A stretch of 28,205 nt of DNA from Syntrophomonas sp. UBA5314. Its GTDB lineage: Bacteria; Bacillota; Syntrophomonadia; Syntrophomonadales; Syntrophomonadaceae. Positions 13,838 to 21,603 of this stretch are shown in pieces; position 1 is the first letter of the stretch; each line of letters starts with the position of its first letter. The stretch lies in contig DHRK01000056.1 of NCBI GenBank assembly GCA_002410325.1, forward strand, positions 14,709 to 42,913. The letters are read 5' to 3'. A program made the translations under genes and the position numbers. Under the pieces are notes generated by a model. It had not been told where the DNA came from. It worked only from the letters and a program-made list of their open reading frames with translations, and searched no databases.

Positions 13838-14176
13838 GTGAGAAAGATAGAGGCCATAATCCGCCCAGCCAAACTGGAGGAATTGAAAGCAGCCCTCAAC
13901 GAAGTAGATATACGTGGTATGACCGTATACAATGTTATGGGCCGGGGCATGACCCAGGGGGTCATTCAGTACTACCGGGGTCAAGAGGTAAGCGTTGATC
14001 TGTTTCCCAAAGTGAAAATAGAAATAATCTGCCATGAAGAGGACCTGGAGATGATTATCGATATAATCCTCAAGGTTTGTTCCACCGGTCAGATCGGCGA
14101 TGGAAAAATATTTGTCTTTCCCCTGGAGGAAATCATCCGCATCCGAACCGGTGAACGGGGAGCCTCGGCGCTATAA
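13838..14176 (+). CDS. glnB: Nitrogen regulatory protein PII
   Basis: PII proteins are trimeric sensors of 2-oxoglutarate, ATP and ADP that bind and control transporters, enzymes and regulators of nitrogen metabolism. From GTG 13838 the product has exactly 112 residues, the standard length, beginning MRKIEAIIRPAKL. GGAGGTG at 13825-13831 is 6 bases upstream. GTG 13829 overlaps that site and is rejected. Conserved segments are VDLFPKVKIEI (after the T-loop), TGQIGDGKIFVFPLE and IRIRTGERGASAL. The T-loop runs from about 37 to 55 without gaps against E. coli GlnB, but the uridylylated Tyr51 is Val here, so control by uridylylation is not expected. No ammonium transporter gene is adjacent. GlnB or GlnK cannot be distinguished. 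Confidence 0.93.
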   Translation: MRKIEAIIRPAKLEELKAALNEVDIRGMTVYNVMGRGMTQGVIQYYRGQEVSVDLFPKVKIEIICHEEDLEMIIDIILKVCSTGQIGDGKIFVFPLEEIIRIRTGERGASAL

Positions 14177-14304
14177 GCAAACCTGCAACAGCAGACCATA
14201 GCAGCGCCTTTTGCCAATACTATCCCCGGACCGGTGAGAGGATGGTATGCTTCTATCCGGCTTTCCCAAGCTGCGCCGTTGATACGTCTTTTTTCTGGTT
14301 TATC

Positions 14305-14333
14305 GCACCCTGTTAAGGGGTGCTTTTACTTTT
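14305..14333 (+). terminator. Intrinsic terminator of the PII gene
   Basis: GCACCC (14305-14310) pairs with GGGTGC (14318-14323) around TGTTAAG, followed by TTTTACTTTT. It lies in the gap between the convergent PII and NAD synthetase genes and ends next to the latter's stop codon. Confidence 0.85.
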
Positions 14334-15980
14334 CTAGCTGGACTGCCAGCGGGCGGCTATGGGCATCCTGCGACCCCCGCCAAAGGCTTTGCTGCTCACT
14401 TTCAAGCCCGGCGCGGCCTGACGTCTTTTGAACTCGTTGCGGTCTACCTGTTTAACCACCCAATGGACGGTGTCTCTATCAAAGCCCAGGTTAATTATCC
14501 GGGAGGCCGGGCAGCTTTCTTCTATATAATGGTAGAGGATCCGGTCCAGGATCTCATAGGGAGGCAGGGAATCCTGATCCTTTTGATCCGGCCGCAGCTC
14601 GGCGGAGGGGGCTTTGCTGGTTATTGCCTCCGGGATGACTTCCCGGTGGCGGTTTATATAACGGGCCAGTTCGTATACCATGACTTTGGAAACATCGGAG
14701 AGAACGCTTAAACCTCCGCTCATGTCCCCGTACAGGGTGCAATAGCCCACCGCCATTTCACTCTTATTGCCGGTAGACAGGACCAGGTAGCCGAAGGCAT
14801 TGGAAAAGGCCATGAGCAGGTTGCCCCGGATGCGGGCCTGGATGTTTTCCTGGCTCAACCCGGTGGCGGCCGGATCCCAATAGGGCTGCAGGCTGTTCTG
14901 GTAGGCCGAGAAGATGTCGTTGATGGGCAGGGTATGGTGCTGAATGCCCAGCCGGGAGGCAAGCTCCAGGGAATCATCTACACTTCCCATCGACGAGTAA
15001 GGGGAGGGCATAAGCAAGCCAAGCACGTTTTCCGGGCCCAGGGCTTCGGCTGCCAGGCAGGCGGTAACCGCAGAATCGATGCCGCCTGATAATCCTAAGA
15101 CTGCTTTCTTGAAGCCGCTCTTGTGCAGGTAATCTCTTATTCCCAGGCAAAGAGCCTGATAGAGAGCTGCGACCGGCTGCAATGGGACAAAGGAATGCCC
15201 GGATTCGTGAATATCGAGGTCAATAGTATGTAGCTCTTCATCAAAAGCCGCTCCCTGCCATAACAGCATCCCTTGCTCATCGAGTACCATGCTCTGCCCA
15301 TCGAAAACCAGCTCATCATTGGCACCCACCTGGTTGACGTAAACAAGGGGCAGCCTATGCCGGCAGGCATGACTGGATAAAAGGTTGTAGCGGGTGTTGT
15401 CTTTTCCGATCTGGAACGGTGAGGCGGAAATATTAATAAGCAGCGAAGCGCCTTCTCTGGCCAGTTCGCCAATGGGATCCTTGTTATAGAGGGGTCTGGG
15501 CCAGAACAGGGGATCATTCCAGGCGTCCTCACATATTGATATACCCAGCCGCTCTCCACCAAAAGGAAAAACCATTATTGAGGCAGCCGGATCAAAATAA
15601 CGGGTTTCATCAAACACATCATAGGTTGGCAAAAGGCTCTTGTTTTGCTGGAACAGAATTTTGCCTTTCCCTATCAAGAGGGCGCTGTTGTACAGCCCCT
15701 TGCCCAGGCTGGCTCCCGGTTGAGGAATCCCCAGGAGAATCGCCGTTTCCGGATAATGTTTGGACAGGGCTAAAACATCGTGCAGCACCGCATTGATCTG
15801 CTGGATAAACCAGGGCATTTCAAGAAGATCGCGGGGCGGATATCCGGTTAAAAACAGCTCGGGCAGGATCAATAATTGGCTGCCGTCTTTTTTAACCTGT
15901 TCAAGGGATTGCTGTATCTTATGCAAATTGTGTTCAAGGTCTCCCACCAGCGGATTCAACTGAGCAATGCTGATCTTCAA
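14334..15980 (-). CDS. nadE: Glutamine-dependent NAD+ synthetase
   Basis: This enzyme makes NAD from deamido-NAD, ATP and glutamine. From TTG 15980 it has 548 residues. The N-terminal nitrilase-type glutaminase has Glu41 in LILPELFLTGYPP, Lys114 in QNKSLLPTYDVFDETRYF and Cys150 in ISICEDAW. The C-terminal synthetase has the pyrophosphate loop LGLSGGIDSAV (298-303) and a segment STGNKSEMAVGY. The frame is open to 16097, but only the TTG start has a well-placed ribosome site (GGAGAGG, 9 bases upstream) and the family begins MKISIAQLNPLVGD. It is transcribed against its neighbours and is one of several glutamine-consuming enzymes here. Confidence 0.94.
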   Translation of the reverse strand: MKISIAQLNPLVGDLEHNLHKIQQSLEQVKKDGSQLLILPELFLTGYPPRDLLEMPWFIQQINAVLHDVLALSKHYPETAILLGIPQPGASLGKGLYNSALLIGKGKILFQQNKSLLPTYDVFDETRYFDPAASIMVFPFGGERLGISICEDAWNDPLFWPRPLYNKDPIGELAREGASLLINISASPFQIGKDNTRYNLLSSHACRHRLPLVYVNQVGANDELVFDGQSMVLDEQGMLLWQGAAFDEELHTIDLDIHESGHSFVPLQPVAALYQALCLGIRDYLHKSGFKKAVLGLSGGIDSAVTACLAAEALGPENVLGLLMPSPYSSMGSVDDSLELASRLGIQHHTLPINDIFSAYQNSLQPYWDPAATGLSQENIQARIRGNLLMAFSNAFGYLVLSTGNKSEMAVGYCTLYGDMSGGLSVLSDVSKVMVYELARYINRHREVIPEAITSKAPSAELRPDQKDQDSLPPYEILDRILYHYIEESCPASRIINLGFDRDTVHWVVKQVDRNEFKRRQAAPGLKVSSKAFGGGRRMPIAARWQSS

Positions 15981-16304
15981 ATAGGCCACCCTCTCCAGGA
16001 TGATTTTTATATAGGGTAACATCCCGGTGTTCGTCAAGCAAGTTGAAGAGACTTTTTGGCACCAGATACGGAGAATTTTGCAACAGGGGGACGGCAAGCT
16101 GTGTAAAACTTAAGTTTCGTAAAATTTACCTCCACTAGTGCCGCTAATAGCACTATATTCGCTATATCTGCCCCACTCAGAGTTGAAAAGTAGCTAAATT
16201 TATTGCGACTTTAGCATAGGGTAGGTTGTGGAAAGAGTTTTCACACAGTCTGACGGAGATTTTGTTGCAGGATGGGCAGGCACATTTGTATGAAAAAGAA
16301 CATA
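15981..16304. other. Intergenic region between divergent nadE and asnB
   Basis: No gene is seen in this stretch. It holds a perfect 12-bp palindrome AAACTTAAGTTT (16106-16117), a hairpin AGTGC/GCACT (16137-16154) and a longer-looped hairpin GCTAAA/TTTAGC (about 16192-16214). Any of these could be operators or part of the asnB leader, but I recognise no known binding site. Confidence 0.5.
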
Positions 16305-16353
16305 TATAATCGTGAGGCAAAGGCGCCGGGGCATCCCCAGGCGCCCTTTTTTT
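16305..16353 (+). promoter_or_regulatory. asnB promoter -10 and leader terminator
   Basis: A perfect TATAAT (16305-16310) is followed almost at once by a strong intrinsic terminator: GGCGCC and GGGG (16322-16331) pair with CCCC and GGCGCC (16335-16345, one bulged A), then seven T (16347-16353). No good -35 was seen. The terminator stands 23 bases before asnB, so it must be controlled, or else ends an upstream transcript. GGC-AAAGGC-GCC (16316-16327) can form a short hairpin with the same six-base loop as in the carA leader and would compete with the terminator, but its stem has only 3 bp. Confidence 0.6.
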
Positions 16354-16376
16354 GGAGCTAAATAAGGAGTGAAAAT

Positions 16377-18227
16377 ATGTGTGGGTTTAGCGGCTGGATA
16401 GATTGGAAAAGGGATTTAGAAAAGCAGACTGCAACTATAGAAGCCATGACCGAAAAAATGGCCCATCGTGGACCGGACAGCAGCGGCTATTTCATATCCG
16501 GGCGGGCCCTTCTAGGCCACCGGCGGCTGGTGGTGGTTGACCCGGTAGGAGGGATTCAGCCCATGCAGCGGACTTATGGAGGGCGCTCCTATACCATAGT
16601 CTACAACGGTGAATTGTACAACACCGACGAGCTCAGAAGGGAACTTGGAGCCCGGGGATGGGAATTTCAAACCCGCAATTCCGATACAGAAGCCCTCCTG
16701 CTCGCTTATATAGAATGGGGGCCTGACTGCCTGTCCCGCTTCAACGGAATTTTTGCCTTTGCAATATGGGATCACCAGTTGGAAAGGCTGTTTATGGCCA
16801 GGGACCGATTGGGAGTAAAACCACTGTTTTACTGCCCAATAAAAGATGCCCTGGTTTTTGCATCAGAATTGAAATCCCTGTTGGCCCATCCTGATGTCAG
16901 GCCAGTACTTGATGAGATCGGTCTGGCCGAACTCCTGGTGATGGCCCCTTCACGAACTCCTGGCCACGGGGTTTTTCGAGGGATTAAGGAATTAAGGCCC
17001 GGCTGGTCGCTAAGCTTTTCCCGGCAGGGTTTGCACCTGGAGCAGTACTGGCAGGTAAAGAGCCTGGTCCATACTGATGACCTTGAAACATGCACCAGAA
17101 CCGTTGCTGAGATATTCAGCGATGCGGTATACCGGCAGACCCGGGCTGATGTGCCGGTGGCCACTTTCCTATCGGGCGGCTTGGATTCCAGCGCGGTTAC
17201 CGCGCTGGCCGTTCCAGCTTTGGGTGATCAGGGGCTGCCTACCTTAAGTTTTTCCGTTGATTATGCCGGCAATGAAACCCACTTTGCCTCCAGTATGTAC
17301 CAGCAGGACGCGGATTTCATGTGGATAGAACAGGCGGCGGAAATGCTTCACAGCCAGCATCATTCGATAATTCTAGACAACCGCGAACTGGCCGACAGCC
17401 TGGTCTGGGCTATGCAGGCCGCCGATTATCCGGCTATGGCTGATATTGACAGCTCCCTGCTGCTTTTTTGCCGGGAAGTAAAGAAATACGTTACGGTGGC
17501 TCTTTCCGGCGAATGCGCTGATGAAATATTTGGAGGTTATCCCTGGTTTCACTGGGAAGATAGGGGCGATGAGACCTTTCCCTGGATCCGTTCCGTTGAT
17601 GAGCGCCTGGCTTTAATAAGTCCGGATCTCAAGTCCTGGCTGCCTGATTACTTCCGGGGCTACCTGTTGGAACGCTACCGGGAGGCGGTGCAAGAGGTGC
17701 CGGTGTTGGATGGGGAATCTGATTTTGACGCCCACAAACGGCGCCTGTTTTACCTGTGTCTGACCCGGTTTATGCCTACCCTGCTGGATCGCAAAGACCG
17801 AATGAGCATGGCTAGCGGATTGGAGGTGCGGGTGCCCTTCGCCGACCACCGCCTGCTCGAATATGTGTGGAATGTCCCCTGGAACATAAAGAACCATGGC
17901 CAGCAAGCCAAGGGATTGCTGCGCCGTTCATTGCAGGGAACTGTGCCGGATTTTATTCTCAACAGGCCCAAGAGCCCTTATCCTAAAACTCACCATCCGG
18001 ACTATCTCAACCTGGTCAAGGCACGGGCGCGGCAAATTATAGAATCGAAGGATGAGCCGCTCGGTCAGCTGTTGAATACCAACGCATTAAAATCACTTAT
18101 GCAGAGCGGGCAGCAGGTCTTTTCCCGACCCTGGTTTGGCCAGCTTATGGCCGACGCTCAGTATTATGCCTGGCTGATTCAACTAAATACCTGGCTTAAG
18201 GATTACTCGGTTGAAATAAAAGTATAG
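16377..18227 (+). CDS. asnB: Asparagine synthetase (glutamine-hydrolysing)
   Basis: AsnB transfers glutamine-derived ammonia to aspartate with ATP. The 616-residue protein has an N-terminal class II amidotransferase domain whose nucleophile is Cys2 (MCGFSGWIDW), with AHRGPDSSG, YNGELYN (77-79) and the SDTE motif (102-105). The synthetase domain has the pyrophosphate loop FLSGGLDSSAV (266-271), SGECADEIFGGYPWF, and a C-terminal RKDRMSMASGLEVRVPF. The length fits the Bacillus-type AsnB/AsnO group. ATG 16377 follows AAGGAG at 16364-16369. Cys2 at the second codon fixes the start, because it must become the N-terminus. Confidence 0.94.
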   Translation: MCGFSGWIDWKRDLEKQTATIEAMTEKMAHRGPDSSGYFISGRALLGHRRLVVVDPVGGIQPMQRTYGGRSYTIVYNGELYNTDELRRELGARGWEFQTRNSDTEALLLAYIEWGPDCLSRFNGIFAFAIWDHQLERLFMARDRLGVKPLFYCPIKDALVFASELKSLLAHPDVRPVLDEIGLAELLVMAPSRTPGHGVFRGIKELRPGWSLSFSRQGLHLEQYWQVKSLVHTDDLETCTRTVAEIFSDAVYRQTRADVPVATFLSGGLDSSAVTALAVPALGDQGLPTLSFSVDYAGNETHFASSMYQQDADFMWIEQAAEMLHSQHHSIILDNRELADSLVWAMQAADYPAMADIDSSLLLFCREVKKYVTVALSGECADEIFGGYPWFHWEDRGDETFPWIRSVDERLALISPDLKSWLPDYFRGYLLERYREAVQEVPVLDGESDFDAHKRRLFYLCLTRFMPTLLDRKDRMSMASGLEVRVPFADHRLLEYVWNVPWNIKNHGQQAKGLLRRSLQGTVPDFILNRPKSPYPKTHHPDYLNLVKARARQIIESKDEPLGQLLNTNALKSLMQSGQQVFSRPWFGQLMADAQYYAWLIQLNTWLKDYSVEIKV

Positions 18228-18238
18228 ATAGATCACGG

Positions 18239-18282
18239 GGGGACAATGGGGACGGTGCTGATTGTCCCCGCCCCTGTTTTTT
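18239..18282 (+). terminator. Intrinsic terminator of asnB
   Basis: A perfect 9-bp stem, GGGGACAAT (18239-18247) with ATTGTCCCC (18261-18269), is followed by CGCCCCTG and six T. The T-run overlaps the stop codon of the convergent guanylate-kinase-like gene. Confidence 0.85.
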
Positions 18283-19027
18283 ACTCCGGCCACAGGCTTT
18301 TTTCCCAGCGTTCTGCATAGTCATCATGGTCTCTTTGCAGAAGGCCGGCAAAACATTGAACCGCCTTTAAGGCGTCCCCCACCGGATAATAAAAGGCGTT
18401 CCAATTCTCGCTGTCTTCCCCGTCATGGTTGGGAATCACCCAGTCAAATTGCCAGGCCAGCCGCAGCTCGACGGGGGCGCTGCGAGCTCTTTTTTCTATG
18501 TTCTCCAGATCCGGCAGGGACAGGAACCCTTTTTGTTTTTGGGTGCGCCGCAATAGTTTGCGCCGCTGAATATCGGTCACCATTTCCTCAAGATTGACAC
18601 CCAGTTCTTTGTACCAGAGAATCTCACTCCTGGACAAGGGGGAGAGAAATACTCTTAACATCGAGACTTGCTTCAGTTCGGGCAGTTCCCACAGGGCCTG
18701 AGGGACAAAAGGATTCCCTTCGAAGAAGATATCTTCGCCTTGACCAATGCTTGCACTTAAATCATCAAGATCGACTCCCTGGAGATCCCCCCGTATATTT
18801 AGTAGCACAAAGCGCTCGTTTTTTCCCAGGGCTTCCATCTCATCACGGGAGCGAAAATAGTAATCCACTCCTTCCAACTCTCCCGGTCTCGGTTTTCTGC
18901 TGTTGTAGAGGACCAGTTTGTGCAATTGGTTGGCCAGCCGGGGATAAAGCGTCTCCAAGGCCTGGCATAGCGGCCCTTTACCCACACAGGACGGTCCGCT
19001 CAACATCACAAATCTTCCACTGTTCAA
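18281..19027 (-). CDS. Guanylate-kinase-like protein
   Basis: From TTG 19027 (ribosome site GGGGGG 8 bases upstream) the product has 248 residues. It begins with a P-loop in FVMLSGPSCVGKG (about 8-18), followed by SRKPRPGELEGVDYYFRSRDEM, which resembles the GMP-binding region of guanylate kinase. After that the similarity fades: the EID-type motif expected near the middle is replaced by EDIFFEGNPF, and the C-terminal 80 residues are unlike the enzyme, which is usually about 200 residues long. It may be a paralogue with another substrate or a regulatory nucleotide-binding protein. The frame stays open for 86 more codons to 19285, but that part looks non-coding. ATG codons inside it lack good ribosome sites. 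Function unknown. Confidence 0.65.
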   Translation of the reverse strand: MNSGRFVMLSGPSCVGKGPLCQALETLYPRLANQLHKLVLYNSRKPRPGELEGVDYYFRSRDEMEALGKNERFVLLNIRGDLQGVDLDDLSASIGQGEDIFFEGNPFVPQALWELPELKQVSMLRVFLSPLSRSEILWYKELGVNLEEMVTDIQRRKLLRRTQKQKGFLSLPDLENIEKRARSAPVELRLAWQFDWVIPNHDGEDSENWNAFYYPVGDALKAVQCFAGLLQRDHDDYAERWEKSLWPE

Positions 19028-19337
19028 AGAACATCCCCCCGTTTCTAAAGAACCCGCTGGTATTATGGCCATTTGATGCATGCCAGCAATCTTTTGTTCC
19101 CTGGTAAAACATAACTGCTGGAGTATTTCTTCGTTTCTTCCTCTCTTCCCTTTAAGTTGAACCGGACAGACATCACAATATTGTGAATAGCTGCTATATG
19201 CACTATTGGGGGTATGAATATGCTGTTTTTGAGCAAGTATACAATATTCCGCGGTTTTTCTACTTGTGCAAATTGTTAGAGCCATTGTAGAATGAAAAGC
19301 GAAGATAACAGACGAATGAAAGTTAATAAGACTATTT
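19028..19337. other. Intergenic region between the divergent guanylate-kinase-like and ANTAR genes
   Basis: No gene or known site is recognised here. The minus strand is open in the frame of the guanylate-kinase-like gene, but the translation is rich in Cys, Gln and Ser and has no domain similarity. The plus strand is AT-rich towards 19337 and must contain the promoter of the ANTAR-glnA operon, which I could not place. Confidence 0.4.
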
Positions 19338-19407
19338 GGGCAATGACGTCCTTCGGATAGCTGGCAACAAGAATTGTAGCCTTATTCAGAGGCGTTTTTT
19401 GTTTTTT
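19338..19407 (+). promoter_or_regulatory. Leader of the ANTAR-glnA operon with ANTAR-type hairpin and competing terminator
   Basis: GGGC (19338-19341) pairs with GTCC (19348-19351), including one G-U, around the six-base loop AATGAC, which has A at 1 and G at 4 as in ANTAR target RNAs. Downstream, GGCAACAA pairs with TTGTAGCC (19363-19381, one A-A mismatch). Its last bases are also the 5' arm of a weak terminator, GCCT with AGGC (19379-19393), followed by G and two runs of six T. The second hairpin therefore excludes the terminator. Its loop is not the six-base type. This fits autoregulation by antitermination but is not a perfect family match. Confidence 0.55.
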
Positions 19408-19439
19408 AGGTAAGCTAGTAATGTAAGGTGGTGGTGCAT

Positions 19440-20024
19440 TTGATCGGGAAAATAATTGTTGCCCATCCGTCAGCTGCCGAACGGAAGATAATCGTAGATA
19501 TCCTGCGCAAGGCCGGCCATCAGGTGGTGGCTGAGACCAGCGACATGGGCCATACATTCCGCCGGGCCAGAACCCTGTACTGTGACCTGGTGGTAGTTGA
19601 CAGCGGCTTAGAAGGCGGTTCGGGGATCAAAACAGCAACCATAATAGAAGAGGATCAGCTGGCCGCGGTTCTGTTCCTGGCCAACTCCGACAACGATCAA
19701 TATGCCAAACGATTTCATTACCTGGTCAAACCTATCTACGATTACACCCTGATTCCAGCCGTGGAATCCGCTCTGTTGTTCTGGAAAAGGCAAAATGAAA
19801 TGCTCTCCAGAATCAGGCAACTGGAGGACAAACTGGAGACTCGCAAATTAGTTGATAAGGCCAAGGGGATACTGATGTCAAAGAGTGAGATGAGCGAGAA
19901 CGACGCCCACCGTTTCATTCAAAAAGAAGCTATGCGCAGGGGCGCCACCCTGCGGGAAATAGCAGCCGAAATCATAGCCAGGGCTTCGCATGGAAGTGAC
20001 GCACTGGGAAAGGAGAGTCGATAA
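19440..20024 (+). CDS. ANTAR-domain response-regulator-like antiterminator (NasT/AmiR type)
   Basis: ANTAR proteins bind paired hairpins in nascent RNA and prevent terminators from forming. From TTG 19440 (AAGGTGG at 19425-19431) the product has 194 residues. GTG codons at 19428, 19431 and 19434 lie in or against the ribosome site. Residues 1-115 form a receiver-like domain. It keeps a candidate phospho-aspartate (Asp54 in DLVVVDSGLEGG) and Lys97 (YLVKPI), but the acidic pair normally near residue 8 is replaced by AH, so phosphorylation is doubtful. A coiled coil (about 115-135) leads to the ANTAR domain (about 132-182): VDKAKGILMSKSEMSENDAHRFI, then TLREIAAEIIARA. glnA starts two bases after its stop. 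It probably controls glnA, and perhaps carA and asnB, in response to nitrogen. Confidence 0.9.
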   Translation: MIGKIIVAHPSAAERKIIVDILRKAGHQVVAETSDMGHTFRRARTLYCDLVVVDSGLEGGSGIKTATIIEEDQLAAVLFLANSDNDQYAKRFHYLVKPIYDYTLIPAVESALLFWKRQNEMLSRIRQLEDKLETRKLVDKAKGILMSKSEMSENDAHRFIQKEAMRRGATLREIAAEIIARASHGSDALGKESR

Positions 20025-20026
20025 GT

Positions 20027-21370
20027 ATGATGAGCAAAGAAAAGAAGATTGAAGTAATTGAAAAGGTAAAAGAAAATGGAGTCCGCTTTATCCGCCTCCA
20101 ATTTACTGATGTTACCGGAGTATTAAAAAACGTCGCCATTCCGGTAAGCCAGTTAGAGAAGACTCTTGATGGAGACCTGATGTTTGACGGCTCTTCAATA
20201 GAAGGTTTTGCCCGGATAGAAGAATCAGATATGTTCCTGATTCCGGATCCTGATACCTTTGTGGTATTTCCCTGGCGGCCGGCCAATGGTGCCGTAGCCC
20301 GCATGATCTGCGACATATACAAACCCGAACCCAATAAGCTTCCCTTTATCGGGGATCCGCGCAGCAATCTGAAGCGTATAGTCAAAGAAGCAGAAGACAT
20401 GGGCTTTGTTTTGAACGCCGGCCCTGAATGCGAATTCTTCCTGTTCACCTGTGATGAGCAGGGCCATCCAATTTTAGCCACCCAGGATGAGGCCGGATAC
20501 TTCGACCTGGCTCCGGTAGACCTGGGCGAAGACGCCAGGAGAGATATGGTTTGCACCCTGGAGGATATGGGCTTTGAAATTGAAGCCTCTCACCATGAAG
20601 TGGCCCCCGGACAGCACGAGATCGATTTTAGATACGGCTCGGTTCTCAATGTAGCCGATGACATTATGACCTTTAAACTGGTGGTTCGCACCATCGCCCA
20701 GAGACACGGCCTGCATGCCACTTTCATGGCCAAACCCATAGCCGGCATCAATGGATCAGGCATGCATACCCATCAATCTTTATCCAGCCTGGATGGCAAG
20801 AACCTGTTCTTTGATCCTAATACGCCCAACAAGCTCAGCGAGCTGGCTCGCTATTACATGGGCGGTATTATGAAGCACGCCCGGGCTCTGACCGCTATCA
20901 CCAATCCCACGGTAAACTCCTATAAGCGTCTGGTGCCCGGCTACGAGGCGCCGGTTTATGTGGCCTGGTCGGAAGCCAACCGCAGCTGCCTGGTCAGGGT
21001 TCCCGCCAAGCGCGGAAACTCGACCCGCATCGAGGTTCGCCATCCCGATCCCATGTGCAATCCCTACCTGGCCATGGCGGTTATGCTGGCCGCCGGACTG
21101 GACGGCATCAAGAACAAGATCGAGCCGCCGGCTCCCGTGGACGCCAACATCTATCATATGACCCTGGCCGAGAGAGAACAGCAGGGCATCGTAAGCCTGC
21201 CCGGCTCCCTGCCAGAAGCCCTGGCCGCCTTGAGCCAGGACGAAGTCATCAAGGCTGCCCTGGGATCCCACATCTATGAAAAATTCGTGGCTGCTAAAGT
21301 TGCCGAGTACGAGCGCTATAACATTGACGTTCATCCCTGGGAGATCCGCGAATATCTGAAGAGCTTCTAG
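20027..21370 (+). CDS. glnA: Glutamine synthetase type I
   Basis: This dodecameric enzyme makes glutamine from glutamate, ammonia and ATP. The 447-residue product has the motifs LMFDGSSIEGFARIEESDM (Arg of the feedback loop known from Bacillus), GPECEFFLF, APGQHEIDFRYG, NGSGMHTHQSL and RVPAKRGNSTRIEVRHPDPMCNPYLA. The length and the segment NIYHMTLAEREQQGIVSLPGSLPEALAAL fit the GSI-alpha group, which lacks the adenylylated tyrosine, so control would be by feedback inhibition and RNA-level regulation. AGGAGAG at 20010-20016 precedes ATG 20027; ATG 20030 is an alternative. It is translated directly after the ANTAR gene, tying regulator and target together. Confidence 0.96.
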   Translation: MMSKEKKIEVIEKVKENGVRFIRLQFTDVTGVLKNVAIPVSQLEKTLDGDLMFDGSSIEGFARIEESDMFLIPDPDTFVVFPWRPANGAVARMICDIYKPEPNKLPFIGDPRSNLKRIVKEAEDMGFVLNAGPECEFFLFTCDEQGHPILATQDEAGYFDLAPVDLGEDARRDMVCTLEDMGFEIEASHHEVAPGQHEIDFRYGSVLNVADDIMTFKLVVRTIAQRHGLHATFMAKPIAGINGSGMHTHQSLSSLDGKNLFFDPNTPNKLSELARYYMGGIMKHARALTAITNPTVNSYKRLVPGYEAPVYVAWSEANRSCLVRVPAKRGNSTRIEVRHPDPMCNPYLAMAVMLAAGLDGIKNKIEPPAPVDANIYHMTLAEREQQGIVSLPGSLPEALAALSQDEVIKAALGSHIYEKFVAAKVAEYERYNIDVHPWEIREYLKSF

Positions 21371-21382
21371 ATGTTAAACAAA

Positions 21383-21404
21383 AGCCGGGGTGTATGCCCC
21401 GGCT
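21383..21404 (+). terminator. Hairpin after glnA, probable end of transcript
   Basis: A perfect 8-bp stem, AGCCGGGG with CCCCGGCT, encloses TGTATG, 12 bases after the glnA stop. No T-run follows (TAAAGCCC), so it may stabilise the 3' end rather than terminate. The rest of the 233-base gap before the next gene contains AAGC/GCTT and TTCTGA/TCAGAA hairpins of unknown meaning. Confidence 0.5.
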
Positions 21405-21603
21405 AAAGCCCTTAAAAGATGAATCCTGCTATGATGAAATTCCCTTCCATCAACGTACTCGATAAAGGAGAGCGGCCTTGTTTTAAAGCCGGGGCTTCCT
21501 TCTGACCTTGAGTGCTTCAGAAAGATTATTGCGCAAATCAAGCCTTTTGGCATTTATCTTGCTCTAAAGGGCCAACTACGGAACAAAAAGAGATGGGTAC
21601 AAT

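Noticed and set aside
19028..19285. 86-residue N-terminal extension of the guanylate-kinase-like protein
   Set aside because: The translation has no domain character and the TTG at 19027 has a good ribosome site.
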